Assembly: GCA_018712835.1 (NCBI GenBank)
Contig: DVGF01000009.1
Location: forward strand, 1-44,411
DNA: 44,411 nt
Origin: Candidatus Ventrenecus stercoripullorum
GTDB taxonomy: Bacteria > Bacillota_I > Bacilli_A > RF39 > UBA660
Direction of reading: 5' to 3'
The translations under genes were made by a program, and so were the position numbers. The notes below the pieces were generated by a model that made no database searches, had not been told where the DNA came from, and saw nothing but the letters and a program-made list of their open reading frames with translations. Positions 22,165 through 32,726 of the stretch are shown here, in pieces (position 1 is the stretch's first letter; every line of letters begins with the position of its first letter).

Positions 22165-23211
22165 ATGGAAGACGAAAGATTATCAGCGATTAATCAACAA
22201 AAACAAGAGGCAATCAATCAAAGCAATAATATGTATGAAGGGCTGCTAACAGATAATGAAAATTTATATAATCAACAACAAGATTATGCAAATCAATATG
22301 AACAGATACAAAATGATACATTAGATAAACAATTAGCCTTTCAACAGCAGGAAATAGAAAAACAAAAGCAAGAAGCTCAACAAATTAAAGAAACAGAAGC
22401 TAAAAAAGCTCAAAATGATTATATGTCGTTTATAAATCCATATGGAGTTCAGGCAGAATCACAAGCTAGTAGCGGACTATTAAATTCCGGCTTATCAGAA
22501 ACATCCAAGCTTGGTGGTTGGAATACATACCAGAATCGACTTGCCGGTGCAAATAAAGCAATGCAAGATGCTTTTACAGAATATGATAGCGCAATTAATG
22601 AGGCAAGGTTAAATAATGATGTACAAAAAGCTCAAAATGCTTTAAATAAACTTCAAATGCAACTTGAATATGCACAAAATTATTACTCTAATAAATCCAC
22701 AATATCTCAAAATCAATTGTCTAACAATCAATCTTTAGATAGTGACTATTACAATAGATATCAAACAGAATATCAAAATATACAAAATGAAAAAGCAGCA
22801 GCTGAAGCAATTCGCCAATGGGAGGCTGAAATGGCAGAACAGCAAAGGCAATACAATGAAAATATGGCTTGGCAAAGAGAACAGGCAAGAATTGCTCAAG
22901 AACAATGGGAAAAAGAATATGCGTTGTCTCAACAGCAATTAGCTATTTCTAGGGCAAAAGTAAGTTCAAGTAATTCATCTGCATCATTAACAAATGGAGG
23001 CTCATTATCTGGTAGTTCAAATCAGACAGCATTAGAAGCTAATAGAACACCGTTTTTAGATAATAAAAACTATAGTTGGTACAATTCTACATTTGGTACT
23101 AACAAATATACGAAAGATGAACTTGATGCAAAAATAGCTCAAGGTATGAGTCAAGGGCAATTAACTGAAAGTGATGCAATGAGAATTTATAGTGCTTATG
23201 GATTAAATTAG
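22165..23211 (+). CDS. Q/N-rich internal virion (ejection) protein
   Basis: A 348-residue protein of low complexity, with long Gln/Asn/Glu/Ala coiled segments (QQQEIEKQKQEAQQIKETEA; EAIRQWEAEMAEQQRQYNEN). A glycine-rich patch ASSGLLNSGLSETSKLGGW lies in the middle. The C-terminal fold NYSWYNSTFGTNKYTKDELDAKIAQGMSQGQLTESDAMRIY resembles the end domain of phage internal proteins. Together with the giant protein downstream it probably forms the channel for DNA delivery. ATG at 22165 follows AGGTAGGTG. Confidence 0.72.
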   Translation: MEDERLSAINQQKQEAINQSNNMYEGLLTDNENLYNQQQDYANQYEQIQNDTLDKQLAFQQQEIEKQKQEAQQIKETEAKKAQNDYMSFINPYGVQAESQASSGLLNSGLSETSKLGGWNTYQNRLAGANKAMQDAFTEYDSAINEARLNNDVQKAQNALNKLQMQLEYAQNYYSNKSTISQNQLSNNQSLDSDYYNRYQTEYQNIQNEKAAAEAIRQWEAEMAEQQRQYNENMAWQREQARIAQEQWEKEYALSQQQLAISRAKVSSSNSSASLTNGGSLSGSSNQTALEANRTPFLDNKNYSWYNSTFGTNKYTKDELDAKIAQGMSQGQLTESDAMRIYSAYGLN

Positions 23212-23225
23212 AAAGGAGCAAAAAT

Positions 23226-26200
23226 ATGGCAAAGAGTTACGAAGAAATCTTAAAAGAACTGCAGGAAAAAACAAAAGATTTCTCTTATACTCCTGTAGAG
23301 CAAAGAACAACTAAAAAAATGGTAGGTGACAATAGTGTTACTAATACGATATCTTTGCCAACGGCAAGAAATAATTTTTTGCAAAGTAAACAAAATTTAC
23401 AAAATCAAAAAAATATATTAACAACAAATATTCAAAACAGAGGGATTCAAACAAATAGGTATAGTCAAGATAATTTGCCGACCTATAATACAATTAGATC
23501 TAATGCGTTGAATGATTTTAATTTAAAAAGAGATTATAGTGTTATTAAAAATATAGCTCCTAATAATAACCTTGACCAATTTAATACTATGATGTACCAA
23601 AATTATCAAAAAACTGATGAATTTAAAAATCAATTTGAAAATGTTCAAAAAGCTAGAGATGATTATGGATATGCATTATATGATTATAACGTAGCAAAAA
23701 TAGCAAATGAAGAAGTGACTGGGTTTGATAAATCAATCGGCACATTATTTAGAGGTTTGTTAAATTTTACCGATGTTGGCCCAAAGGTAAGAGATGGAAA
23801 AGGTGGATATATTGAATTACCTAGTTATAACGATTTGAAACAACAACAAGTTCAAGAAAGTTATGATGATGATTTTTGGGGCAATTTGGGAAAAGTTTTG
23901 AATAGTGCTACGTTTGAAGTTGGACGTATAGGAACTTCAACTATAGCAAATACTGTTGCGCCAGGAGCAGGTAGTGTCGCGTACTTTGGTAGTATGTTAA
24001 GAGATTCTGTTCAAAGCGCTAAAAACGATGGTTATTCCGGAAAAGAAGCTCTTATTTATGGAACATTATCAACGGCCTTGGAAATCGGGGCTGAAAAGTT
24101 ATTAGGTGGTACTACGAAAGCTTTAACAGGCGGAAAAGCATCAGCTCTAAATCAAGGGATTGCAACCGGTCTTTCTAGAATAATGAATAATAAAGGAGTA
24201 GTTAATTTATTATCCCATGCAGGAGCGGAGGCAACAGAAGAATTTATTCAAGAATTTGCAGATAAAGCTTTGCGTAATGTTACTTTAGGAGAGGATAACG
24301 AAGTATTTAGTAAAGAAACATTGAGCGATGCAATTTATAGTGCAGCTGTAGGTGGAGTTACAGGAGCATTTGGTTCTATTGGCGATAATTCATTAAATAT
24401 TACTACTAGAAATGATCAATTAAATAGTAATCAATCCAGCATAAATAATATGCTTCAATCAAATACAGAAAACATTCCTGTTATGAATAGTGAAGGTAAC
24501 TTAGTGAATCCAAATGCATATCAGTATATTAAAAGTGACAATGTTAAAATTGATAATCTTAGAAAGAGTGTTAGCAAGTACTTTAATAATTCACAAGAAA
24601 CACAAAGTTTTGTGAATACTATCGAAAATATAATCTCAGATAAAGATTATAATGTTACATTTGACAATACATTAAAAAGCAAAAATGGTAATTCAGTAAA
24701 TGCTCAAATTACTACGAATAAGAATGGAGAAGTAGAAATAAAAATAAACCCTAACTCTAATAGAGCTGGGGAATTTTTATTAGTGCACGAAATCACGCAT
24801 GCAATTGAAACAGATAACATGAAAAAACTAGTGCTTGATTATGCTAGTAAAAATAGTGAATTTAATACAGCTTTAGAAAGTTTAAAACAAACTTATGGTA
24901 CAAATGATGTAAATAGTGAAGTCTTAGCAGATATTTCTGGACAATTGTTTGGCAATCAAGAATTTATTGATAATCTATCTGTAGAACAACCTAATATCTT
25001 TAGAAGAATTTACAATAAGATTATAGAACTTGCTAATAAGATTACAGGAAATAGTCATGAAGCATTGTTTATTCGCGATTTAAGAAACAAATGGGAAAAT
25101 GCTTATAGAAATACCACTACTGAACAAGCGGTTAATAATTTGAATACGAATACAGTATTTAGTATTCAAACTGATGCAAATGGTAATAGATATGTAAATG
25201 TAGACACTGATCAAGATATATTTGCCGGAAAGAGTTTGGTTGAACAAAATAAGATTGCTAAAAAATATATTTTAGATCACTTTAGAGGTAATGAATTAAC
25301 TTATAACAACGAAAATATAAATGTGAATAACAAAACCGCAACTAAGTATACAAATCCTCAAGAAAAAATCACAAGAAATAATAAGAACGTTAAAAACAGA
25401 ATTTCAACAGAATTAGATAATTTATTATCAGTTTCCGAGAAAATTTCAGAAAGCACTGATAAAAAAAGTCATGCTTTTGCTAAAGATGGCTGGGAATATT
25501 ATAAAACTACATTTAATATCGATGGGAACTATTTTACTGGTATTTTGAATATTGGAAAGAATGGTACTCAAAAAACACTTTACGACATTACCAATATAAA
25601 AAAGACGACTCAAAATGGCAAACTAGATAATTCTAGCGTCATTTCAAATAAGTCGTCTTTTTATAGCAATAATATAACACAATCTAATGATAATGTCAAA
25701 TTGCCATCTGCTAAGTATTCTATGCAAGAAAATCAAAATGATACAAATATCCAAAGATATGATGATTTATCAAAAACTAATTATATTGAATACTTTAGGA
25801 AAGATAATGGTGATGTACGTGTTAACTTAATAGATTCTAATAATAATCTTATTAATCAACTTGATTTATGGTCAAATACGGAAGCTATAAAACAATTTGG
25901 TGAAAAATTAGGTAATCAATTATATAATTATGCTACTGATAATAATCAAAAGATAAATATTGGCAATGACATAAATAATTTAGGGTTAGAGACAGATTAT
26001 TTTATGAGTCATAGACCGACACAAACAGGGTTAACTGCTGATAATTTAATTAATCAAAATGTAGAAACACCGATGCCTAAAGACATATATAATCACCCAG
26101 AATATTATTTTCAAATGAGTGAAAAAAGTTCACAAGAAAGCATGTCGGTTTTACGAAAAGTAAGAGGTAATCCAAATGCCGAAGTAACTATATATAGAGC

Positions 26201-29200
26201 AACTCCTGGAAATAAAATTAATAAAGGAGATTGGATAACATTATCCAAGTCATATGCTGAATGGCATAATCAAAGTCAGTTTGATGGCAAAGCTAATGTA
26301 TTGGAAATGAAAGTAAAAGCAAAAGATGTACAATATGCTGGTGATGATATTAATGAGTTTGGATATTTCCCAGATAGAGATATTAAAAATTCCATATCAA
26401 ATAAAACTTGGCAAGAATATTTAGAAGAAAATTATTTATCTAGTGGAACACGCACTAATATGCAGAACATTAAAATTCCAACGGCTCAAGATATTAAAAG
26501 AGTAGAAAATAATAATATTGATTTACCTAATCATGATAGAGTATTAAATCCATTAGAAATATCTCAATTAACTCCAGAAGATGCTAGCACAACACCACCA
26601 TTACCAAATGTTAGAAGAAATAGGGTGAATGATGGAAATAGTAGTTTTGCATCAAATATCCAAAATAAAACAAATATGCTTAATGAAGAACAAAAAGGTA
26701 CTATTCTATCTGACGAAGAAGTTCGATATTATGATAAAATAACGAACAAAGAAAGTCTTGAAAAAGCATTTGAAAAATTAAATAACAATGGAAGACATGA
26801 AACAGAAAGTTGGTTTGCAAAAGATTCAGAGAATGCTACCGCTACTGATGTAGCAGAAGGTTGGATACTATTAAAGCAGTATGCTGATAATAATGACTCA
26901 GATGGAATGGTTGCTGTAGCTAAAAAACTGCGAGATATGGGAACCAAAGCTGGTCAAACGGTACAAGCATTTAACATCATGGCTAGAATGACTCCAGAAG
27001 GTATGGTGAAATATGTTCAGTCAGAATTATCTGAAGCTTATGATAGAATGAGAAAAGGCAAAACTCAAAAATGGATTGATAAATATCAAAAAGATTTTAA
27101 TTTAACTCCGCAAGAAACAGGAGCCATTATGGAAATTATGCAAAAGGTATCTACTATGCCAGATGGATATGAAAAACGCGTAGAACTTGCTAAAATCCAA
27201 AAAATAATGACTGATAAATTACCCCCTGCTAATGGAGCTGGAACAAAAGCCTGGATGCGTATATCTATGCTATTTAACCCGAAAACACAAGTTAGAAATG
27301 TTATGGGAAATGCAGTTATTGCTCCAGTAAATTCCTTTGGTGATTTATTTGCCAGTATGGCAGATAAAGTCATAGGTTCTAAAACTGGATATAGAACTAC
27401 AGGCGTAACCAATATTCAAAATTACGTAAAAGGATTTAAAGAAGGATTATATCAAAGTTATAATGATTTTAAACAAGGTATCAACACAAGAAATATTGAT
27501 GGTAATCGTTTTGAAATCGGCGAAGGAAAATCTTTTAATGATAATACTGCTATAGGAAAGTCGTTAAATAAGGTGGATAGTTTGCTATCTTTTATGTTAG
27601 ATGCTGGAGATAGAGCTTTTTATGAAGCAACGTTTGTCAATTCTATAAACAATCAATTGGTTTTGAACAACACTACTAATGTTACGCAAGATATGATTGA
27701 TATTGCTACTCAAGAAGCATTATCTAGAACATGGCAAGACAATAATAACTATACAAAATTTGTATTAGGTATTAGAAAGGATTTAAACAAAATTCATTTT
27801 CCAGGAAAAGAAGGATATGGTTTGGGAGACGTTCTTATTCCTTTTGCCAAAACACCAGCAAACTTAACAAAAGCGATTGTTGATTATTCTCCAGCGGGTT
27901 TAGTAAACACATTATTAAAAGGTAATCGTTTAAAAAATGCTATTGAAACAGGACAATTCACTCCACAAATGCAGCATGATTTTGTACAATCATTGGGAAA
28001 AGCAACAGCAGGAACAATGCTGTATATAGCAGGCTATGCTTTAGCAAAAGCTGGAATCATAAGCGGTGAAAGCGATGATGATAAAGATGTTCGTGATTTT
28101 ATGAAAAATACTTTAGGGGTAAATTCTTACTCTATTAAAATAGGAAATAAATCATTTAGTTATGATTGGGCGCAACCTATTGCAGCACCACTTTCTATGA
28201 TGGCAAATTTAGTACAAAAACAAAAAGAAAACGAAAATCTAGCAGAAACTGTTACGAGTGTTCTTGATACAGGTTTGAACGTAATATTTGAACAATCTTT
28301 TTTAACAAGTATCAGTGATGTCTTGAGTGAACCTGGAGAAATAGGCACTAAGATTGGTGATCAGTTACTAGATCTTCCGGCGCGTGCTGTTCCAACTTTT
28401 ATGAAGCAAATAGTGGATTTAACAGATGGAACTCAAAGGCAAACTTTTGAGTATGGCAAACCAATTCAAAGCATGATAAATAGTGTTAAAGCAAAGATTC
28501 CTGGATTAAGTCAAACATTAGCACCTAGTGTAGATACAATGGGTAGAGAGATACAAAGATATGGCGGGAAGAATAATATTTTTAACGTCTTTTTAAACCC
28601 AGCAAACGTATCTACTGAAAACATAAGTGAAAGTGCTGGAGAAATCTATCGTTTATATAAGGAGACAGGAAATACAAATATCATGCCAAGAGTTGCTCCA
28701 TATTATATAAACAGAGATGGGGAAAAAATAACGCTAAACAGTTCTCAACGTGCGCAATACCAAAAGGCATCAGGTAACATAATTGAAAAAGAAATTGAAA
28801 AACTTTTAAATAACAGTCAGTACAATAAGATGTCTGATGAGAAGAAATCGGAAGTTATTAGCGATATAGTAAATTATTCATACAATGTTGCGCAAAAAGA
28901 AGTGCTGGGAACGGAACTATCAGATACATATCAGAAAGTATATGCATATAGTAAAATCGGTGACGTGAGCGATTATTATGCTTTTAGAAATAGCATTGAT
29001 GATACTGATAATGATACTAAAAAAGAGAGTATTACTAATTACTTATTGAATAGTACATTGAGTGATAAAGAATTGGCAGCATTATATGGTAGTTATTATT
29101 CTAGTGAAGAAACTTTAGAAGATATGATGACATTAAATATTCCAATCAAAGAATACATAAAATTAGATTCGCAAGAATTTACAACTGATTATGATAGTAA

Positions 29201-29522
29201 TGGAAAGGCGATTACTAACTCAAAGAAAAACAAGATCATTAATTATGTAAATTCACTAAATCTTTCAATTCCTCAAAAAGCGATTTTAATTAAGTCACAG
29301 TATTCTTCTTATGACTCTTATGATAAACAGATAGTAAACTATGTTAATTCACAAAATCTTTCTAAATTTGATAAAGCCACCCTATTAAAAAGTATAGGAT
29401 TTGATGATTATAACAGTTACATTGTTGAAGAAGTAAATTCTAGAAATATTAGTGCAAAAGAAAAAGAGGAAATCTTGGATGATTTAGGCTTTAGAATTGT
29501 GAACGGGAGAGTGTATTGGTAA
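23226..29522 (+). CDS. Giant polyvalent internal virion protein with toxin-like domains, 2098 residues
   Basis: The N-terminal 200 residues are Asn/Gln-rich. Residues 235-385 hold amphipathic/hydrophobic segments (GSVAYFGSMLRDSV; AEATEEFIQEFADKAL). A zinc peptidase-like motif, HEITH, is at 521-525. Residues 644-792 match Barnase-EndoU-ColicinE5/D-RelE-like nuclease domains (KDGWEYYKT at 753, LYDITNIKK near 785). Residues 985-1050 are an ADP-ribosyltransferase-like (ART-PolyVal) segment: VTIYRATP with R991, TLSKSY at 1005 and INEFGYF with E1044. The C-terminal half (1150-2098) is the conserved internal-protein region (NPKTQVRNVMGNAV near 1350) with helices that could cross a membrane near 1594-1612. 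Such polyvalent proteins are injected with phage DNA. Confidence 0.85.
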   Translation: MAKSYEEILKELQEKTKDFSYTPVEQRTTKKMVGDNSVTNTISLPTARNNFLQSKQNLQNQKNILTTNIQNRGIQTNRYSQDNLPTYNTIRSNALNDFNLKRDYSVIKNIAPNNNLDQFNTMMYQNYQKTDEFKNQFENVQKARDDYGYALYDYNVAKIANEEVTGFDKSIGTLFRGLLNFTDVGPKVRDGKGGYIELPSYNDLKQQQVQESYDDDFWGNLGKVLNSATFEVGRIGTSTIANTVAPGAGSVAYFGSMLRDSVQSAKNDGYSGKEALIYGTLSTALEIGAEKLLGGTTKALTGGKASALNQGIATGLSRIMNNKGVVNLLSHAGAEATEEFIQEFADKALRNVTLGEDNEVFSKETLSDAIYSAAVGGVTGAFGSIGDNSLNITTRNDQLNSNQSSINNMLQSNTENIPVMNSEGNLVNPNAYQYIKSDNVKIDNLRKSVSKYFNNSQETQSFVNTIENIISDKDYNVTFDNTLKSKNGNSVNAQITTNKNGEVEIKINPNSNRAGEFLLVHEITHAIETDNMKKLVLDYASKNSEFNTALESLKQTYGTNDVNSEVLADISGQLFGNQEFIDNLSVEQPNIFRRIYNKIIELANKITGNSHEALFIRDLRNKWENAYRNTTTEQAVNNLNTNTVFSIQTDANGNRYVNVDTDQDIFAGKSLVEQNKIAKKYILDHFRGNELTYNNENINVNNKTATKYTNPQEKITRNNKNVKNRISTELDNLLSVSEKISESTDKKSHAFAKDGWEYYKTTFNIDGNYFTGILNIGKNGTQKTLYDITNIKKTTQNGKLDNSSVISNKSSFYSNNITQSNDNVKLPSAKYSMQENQNDTNIQRYDDLSKTNYIEYFRKDNGDVRVNLIDSNNNLINQLDLWSNTEAIKQFGEKLGNQLYNYATDNNQKINIGNDINNLGLETDYFMSHRPTQTGLTADNLINQNVETPMPKDIYNHPEYYFQMSEKSSQESMSVLRKVRGNPNAEVTIYRATPGNKINKGDWITLSKSYAEWHNQSQFDGKANVLEMKVKAKDVQYAGDDINEFGYFPDRDIKNSISNKTWQEYLEENYLSSGTRTNMQNIKIPTAQDIKRVENNNIDLPNHDRVLNPLEISQLTPEDASTTPPLPNVRRNRVNDGNSSFASNIQNKTNMLNEEQKGTILSDEEVRYYDKITNKESLEKAFEKLNNNGRHETESWFAKDSENATATDVAEGWILLKQYADNNDSDGMVAVAKKLRDMGTKAGQTVQAFNIMARMTPEGMVKYVQSELSEAYDRMRKGKTQKWIDKYQKDFNLTPQETGAIMEIMQKVSTMPDGYEKRVELAKIQKIMTDKLPPANGAGTKAWMRISMLFNPKTQVRNVMGNAVIAPVNSFGDLFASMADKVIGSKTGYRTTGVTNIQNYVKGFKEGLYQSYNDFKQGINTRNIDGNRFEIGEGKSFNDNTAIGKSLNKVDSLLSFMLDAGDRAFYEATFVNSINNQLVLNNTTNVTQDMIDIATQEALSRTWQDNNNYTKFVLGIRKDLNKIHFPGKEGYGLGDVLIPFAKTPANLTKAIVDYSPAGLVNTLLKGNRLKNAIETGQFTPQMQHDFVQSLGKATAGTMLYIAGYALAKAGIISGESDDDKDVRDFMKNTLGVNSYSIKIGNKSFSYDWAQPIAAPLSMMANLVQKQKENENLAETVTSVLDTGLNVIFEQSFLTSISDVLSEPGEIGTKIGDQLLDLPARAVPTFMKQIVDLTDGTQRQTFEYGKPIQSMINSVKAKIPGLSQTLAPSVDTMGREIQRYGGKNNIFNVFLNPANVSTENISESAGEIYRLYKETGNTNIMPRVAPYYINRDGEKITLNSSQRAQYQKASGNIIEKEIEKLLNNSQYNKMSDEKKSEVISDIVNYSYNVAQKEVLGTELSDTYQKVYAYSKIGDVSDYYAFRNSIDDTDNDTKKESITNYLLNSTLSDKELAALYGSYYSSEETLEDMMTLNIPIKEYIKLDSQEFTTDYDSNGKAITNSKKNKIINYVNSLNLSIPQKAILIKSQYSSYDSYDKQIVNYVNSQNLSKFDKATLLKSIGFDDYNSYIVEEVNSRNISAKEKEEILDDLGFRIVNGRVYW

Positions 29523-30670
29523 TGAATGTAGATTATAGAGATAAATCTAAAGCGGTAACAGCAGAGGATTTAATTAGAAGATATAATTTAGATAGTCTTT
29601 CAAAAGATAGGAAAGCCATAAAAACATTAAACGATGGGCTCACAAGACAAAACACTATTATTGAAGATTATGTAAGAAATATCACTAAATATGTTACGAA
29701 CCAAGCAGATGATTTTATAAGTGCTTGGTTTTTTAGTGGTACTCCGACTCTTGAAAATGAGCCATTTACAAGTTTTTCTGAAGACGAAAAGAGTAGTCAT
29801 GTAGAAGATATCTATTACGATAAAGAAACGGGTTATATTTATCAATTAAAGCTTAATAATGGAGTTTACAATTGGGAGCTGATTGATGACGATAATTTGC
29901 GTAATTCATTGGCAATTGCTAATTCATCAGCTGATGCGTTTGATAATAAAAGAAATTTATATTATTCTACACCTTCTCCTCCTTATCAAGTTGGAGATGT
30001 TTGGTACGACAATGGGACGGTTAAACGGTGTAGGGCGACTAGAACCGAAGGAGAGTATCATTCTACTGATTGGTGTTTACAGAAAGATTATACAGATGAA
30101 AATGTATTATTAGATAGAACAGCAGTACTAGATCAGGTTCAAAAGGATGTACAGACAAATTATGAATCCATCGCTAGTTTAGAAACAACTACAGATTCCA
30201 TAGAAAGTAAAGTCCAAAGTAACACTACGGAAATTCAAAATAGTAAAATTGAAATCAATGATAAGTTCAATGATTACGCTCTTTCTACAACTGTCACAGA
30301 ACAAATCAATTCAGTAGAACAAAAGATTACTGACAATGATTTAGAGATTAATATTGTAAAGGAAACGTTACAAAATGGTGTATCAAAGGTGAAAACAGAA
30401 AAAGGATTTACTTTTGATGATGAGGGGTTAACAATTGATGATAATAACGGAAAAGTGAAAAATACTTTAGATGAGAATGGTATGGAAATTACAGACAAAT
30501 CATCAAATGAAACATTGTTATTTGCAGGTTATGATGCAGGATTACAAGAAACAGTAGTTATTTCTAAAAATTTAACAGTTCAAAAGTATTTGAATATACC
30601 TCACGCAAGATTTGAAAAATATAATAATTCTGTGCATGGAGAAGGTGCAGGATGTTTCTACATGGAATAG
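29522..30670 (+). CDS. Tail appendage / baseplate-like protein with coiled coil
   Basis: A 382-residue protein. The N-terminus (about 1-90) is a conserved phage attachment region, followed by a small domain with YYSTPSPPYQVGDVWYDNGTVKRCRATR, a carbohydrate-module-like motif often found in prophage tail proteins. Residues 190-280 form a trimeric coiled coil (VQSNTTEIQNSKIEIND). The end (GMEITDKSSNETLLFAGYDAGLQETVVISKNLTVQKYL) is the repeat type seen in siphovirus Tal/endosialidase-chaperone-like proteins. ATG at 29522 forms a TAATG junction with the giant gene. Confidence 0.75.
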   Translation: MNVDYRDKSKAVTAEDLIRRYNLDSLSKDRKAIKTLNDGLTRQNTIIEDYVRNITKYVTNQADDFISAWFFSGTPTLENEPFTSFSEDEKSSHVEDIYYDKETGYIYQLKLNNGVYNWELIDDDNLRNSLAIANSSADAFDNKRNLYYSTPSPPYQVGDVWYDNGTVKRCRATRTEGEYHSTDWCLQKDYTDENVLLDRTAVLDQVQKDVQTNYESIASLETTTDSIESKVQSNTTEIQNSKIEINDKFNDYALSTTVTEQINSVEQKITDNDLEINIVKETLQNGVSKVKTEKGFTFDDEGLTIDDNNGKVKNTLDENGMEITDKSSNETLLFAGYDAGLQETVVISKNLTVQKYLNIPHARFEKYNNSVHGEGAGCFYME

Positions 30671-30679
30671 GAGGTCGCT

Positions 30680-32347
30680 ATGCAAGTAAGACAAAGATGT
30701 GCTAACGGTCATCATACATTAATTTTTAATGTTAATGAGCGGTTACCAGCAGATTACGTTTCAACTAATAAGACTTTGATAGATTGGTCTATTCAAATGC
30801 AGGCTGATCCAAGTTGGTCGTTTTACACGATTGGCTCTACAATAACCGCAGCGATTAATGGTGTAACAGTATATAATCAATACGCTCAAAGAAGCTGTGA
30901 TGGAGGAACTACCACTACATGGGCAAGTGGAACTATTGAGGTCGAACACAATACAGATGGTTCTAAAAATGCCTCATTTAGTTGTTCATATTCACAAAAC
31001 TCTTCTGCATCTTATACACCTGGTAATGCAAGTTTAAGCGGTAATATTGTATTAATCACAATACCACGTGCTACTGCATGTCCTAATTTAAGTGGAGATG
31101 TTGAAAGCACGTATAATATCGCGTTAAATCCCGCTAGTGATAGTTTTAGTCATTCATTAAAAGTTACGTTTGGTTCGATTAATCAATATATAAATGCAAG
31201 TGGAAATTTGCAGTCAGCAGAATATAAATTCACAAATAAAAATATAAATTTTACAATTCCAAGTTCCTTTTATCAACAATTTACTGGTAAGAGTGCTACA
31301 GGGACGCTTACTTTAACTACTTATAATGGAAACACTAATATTGGAACAAAAACAAGCACACTAACAGCTAATTGTTTAGAAAGCAGATGTAAACCAAGTA
31401 TTAGTGGAACAGTGGTTGATGTAAATAGCACTACGATTGCTCTGACTGGAAACGCAAATAAAATTGTCAAAGGATATAGTAATGCAAAATTAAGTTTGAC
31501 ATTAAAGGCTGCAACAAGCAATGGAGATACAAAATCAACTATAAGTGCTAGGAATGTCGATGGGACTAGTTTTAGTGGCTCAGAAGTAACAATTAATAAG
31601 GTTAATAAAAAAGATTTTAATATTACAGTTTCAAATAGTAGAGGATTTAGTACAACGGCAAATATCAGTGCTTCTGGAGAGCTAGTTAATTACTTTAGTC
31701 CAAATATGAGTGCTGATTTTTCTAGAACAGATCAAACTAGTTCTAATGTGAAACTCACTTATAATGGCTCTTTTTTCAATCAATCTTTCGGAAGTGTTTC
31801 AAATGAATTAGAAATGGCTTGGTACTGGAAAAAAACAACAGATGTTAATTGGACTTTAGGTGGCACGATAACTCCAACTCTAAATGGAAACAATATTGCG
31901 AGTGCAACGATTGATTGCGGCGACATATATGATTATCAAACTAATTATCGTTTCAAATTAGAGGCTATTGATAAATTGAGTAATGGTAACCGAGAGATGG
32001 ATGTCACAGCTGGTATTCCAAATTTTTCGTTTGGAGAAGATTGGTTCCAACATCATACGGATGTTTATCTCAAAAACGGGACAAAAATATGTTCAGAGAC
32101 GAGAGTTAAAGGTGTAGATGCAAACGATTTAGAAAAATATGGTAACGTTTTAATAGGTGCAGAAAGTGTTAGCACAAATTTTCCAGAAAACGGTTCAAAT
32201 CATCATTATCATGTTATTCAGTTAGTTTATAATGATGATTATGTTGTTCAAGTTGCTATTCATGCTTGGCGAACACCACTTCAAATTTATGTGAGAAGAA
32301 AAATTGCTGGAACATGGAATACTTGGGAAACTTTTTCTGCGTCTTAA
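30680..32347 (+). CDS. DUF859-like receptor-binding tail protein
   Basis: A 555-residue beta-rich protein. An N-terminal carbohydrate-binding-like domain (ADYVSTNKTLIDWSIQMQADPSWSFY, TTTTWASGTIEVEHNTDGSKNASFSCSY) leads into Ig-like repeats of the DUF859 phage family (ATACPNLSGDVESTYNIALN, KPSISGTVVDVNSTTIALTGN). The C-terminal part (FSFGEDWFQHHTDVYLKNGTKI, then HYHVIQLVYNDDYVVQVAIH, then GTWNTWETFSAS) is the usual host-binding tip with Trp-rich ends. It probably recognises cell-wall sugars. GGAGG is upstream. Confidence 0.8.
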   Translation: MQVRQRCANGHHTLIFNVNERLPADYVSTNKTLIDWSIQMQADPSWSFYTIGSTITAAINGVTVYNQYAQRSCDGGTTTTWASGTIEVEHNTDGSKNASFSCSYSQNSSASYTPGNASLSGNIVLITIPRATACPNLSGDVESTYNIALNPASDSFSHSLKVTFGSINQYINASGNLQSAEYKFTNKNINFTIPSSFYQQFTGKSATGTLTLTTYNGNTNIGTKTSTLTANCLESRCKPSISGTVVDVNSTTIALTGNANKIVKGYSNAKLSLTLKAATSNGDTKSTISARNVDGTSFSGSEVTINKVNKKDFNITVSNSRGFSTTANISASGELVNYFSPNMSADFSRTDQTSSNVKLTYNGSFFNQSFGSVSNELEMAWYWKKTTDVNWTLGGTITPTLNGNNIASATIDCGDIYDYQTNYRFKLEAIDKLSNGNREMDVTAGIPNFSFGEDWFQHHTDVYLKNGTKICSETRVKGVDANDLEKYGNVLIGAESVSTNFPENGSNHHYHVIQLVYNDDYVVQVAIHAWRTPLQIYVRRKIAGTWNTWETFSAS

Positions 32348-32374
32348 AAATAAGGCAATGTTAAGGAGGAAAAA

Positions 32375-32725
32375 ATGAATATTGAATTAATAAGAGGAGA
32401 TACCTTAGATTTAAAATTTCAAAGAAAATTAATTAATAACGAAGTTATTACATCCGTTCCTGATGAAATGTATTTTACAGTAAAAAATAATTATAATGAT
32501 GAAGATTATTTGATACAAAAAAGATTAGGAGAAAGTATAACTTACAACGAAGAAGATAATTACTATTATTTTACGATTGAACCGGAGGATACAGACGGTT
32601 TGGAATATAGTTCGTATGTATATGATATAGAAATTGTTAAAGATGGTAAAGTTAAAACTATTTTAAAAGGAAAATTGAAAATTAAACAAGAAGTTACATT
32701 TGCTACAAATAGAACGGAGGTGTGA
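32375..32725 (+). CDS. Ig-like fibre-associated protein, 116 residues
   Basis: The N-terminal ELIRGDTLDLKFQRKL and beta-sandwich pattern (YYYFTIEPEDTDGLEYSSYVYDIEIVKDGKVKTILKGKLKIK) belong to a small family seen beside tail fibres in Bacillota phages (BppU N-terminal-like). It may cap or connect the fibre. AAGGAGGAAA precedes the ATG. Confidence 0.7.
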   Translation: MNIELIRGDTLDLKFQRKLINNEVITSVPDEMYFTVKNNYNDEDYLIQKRLGESITYNEEDNYYYFTIEPEDTDGLEYSSYVYDIEIVKDGKVKTILKGKLKIKQEVTFATNRTEV

Positions 32726-32726
32726 T

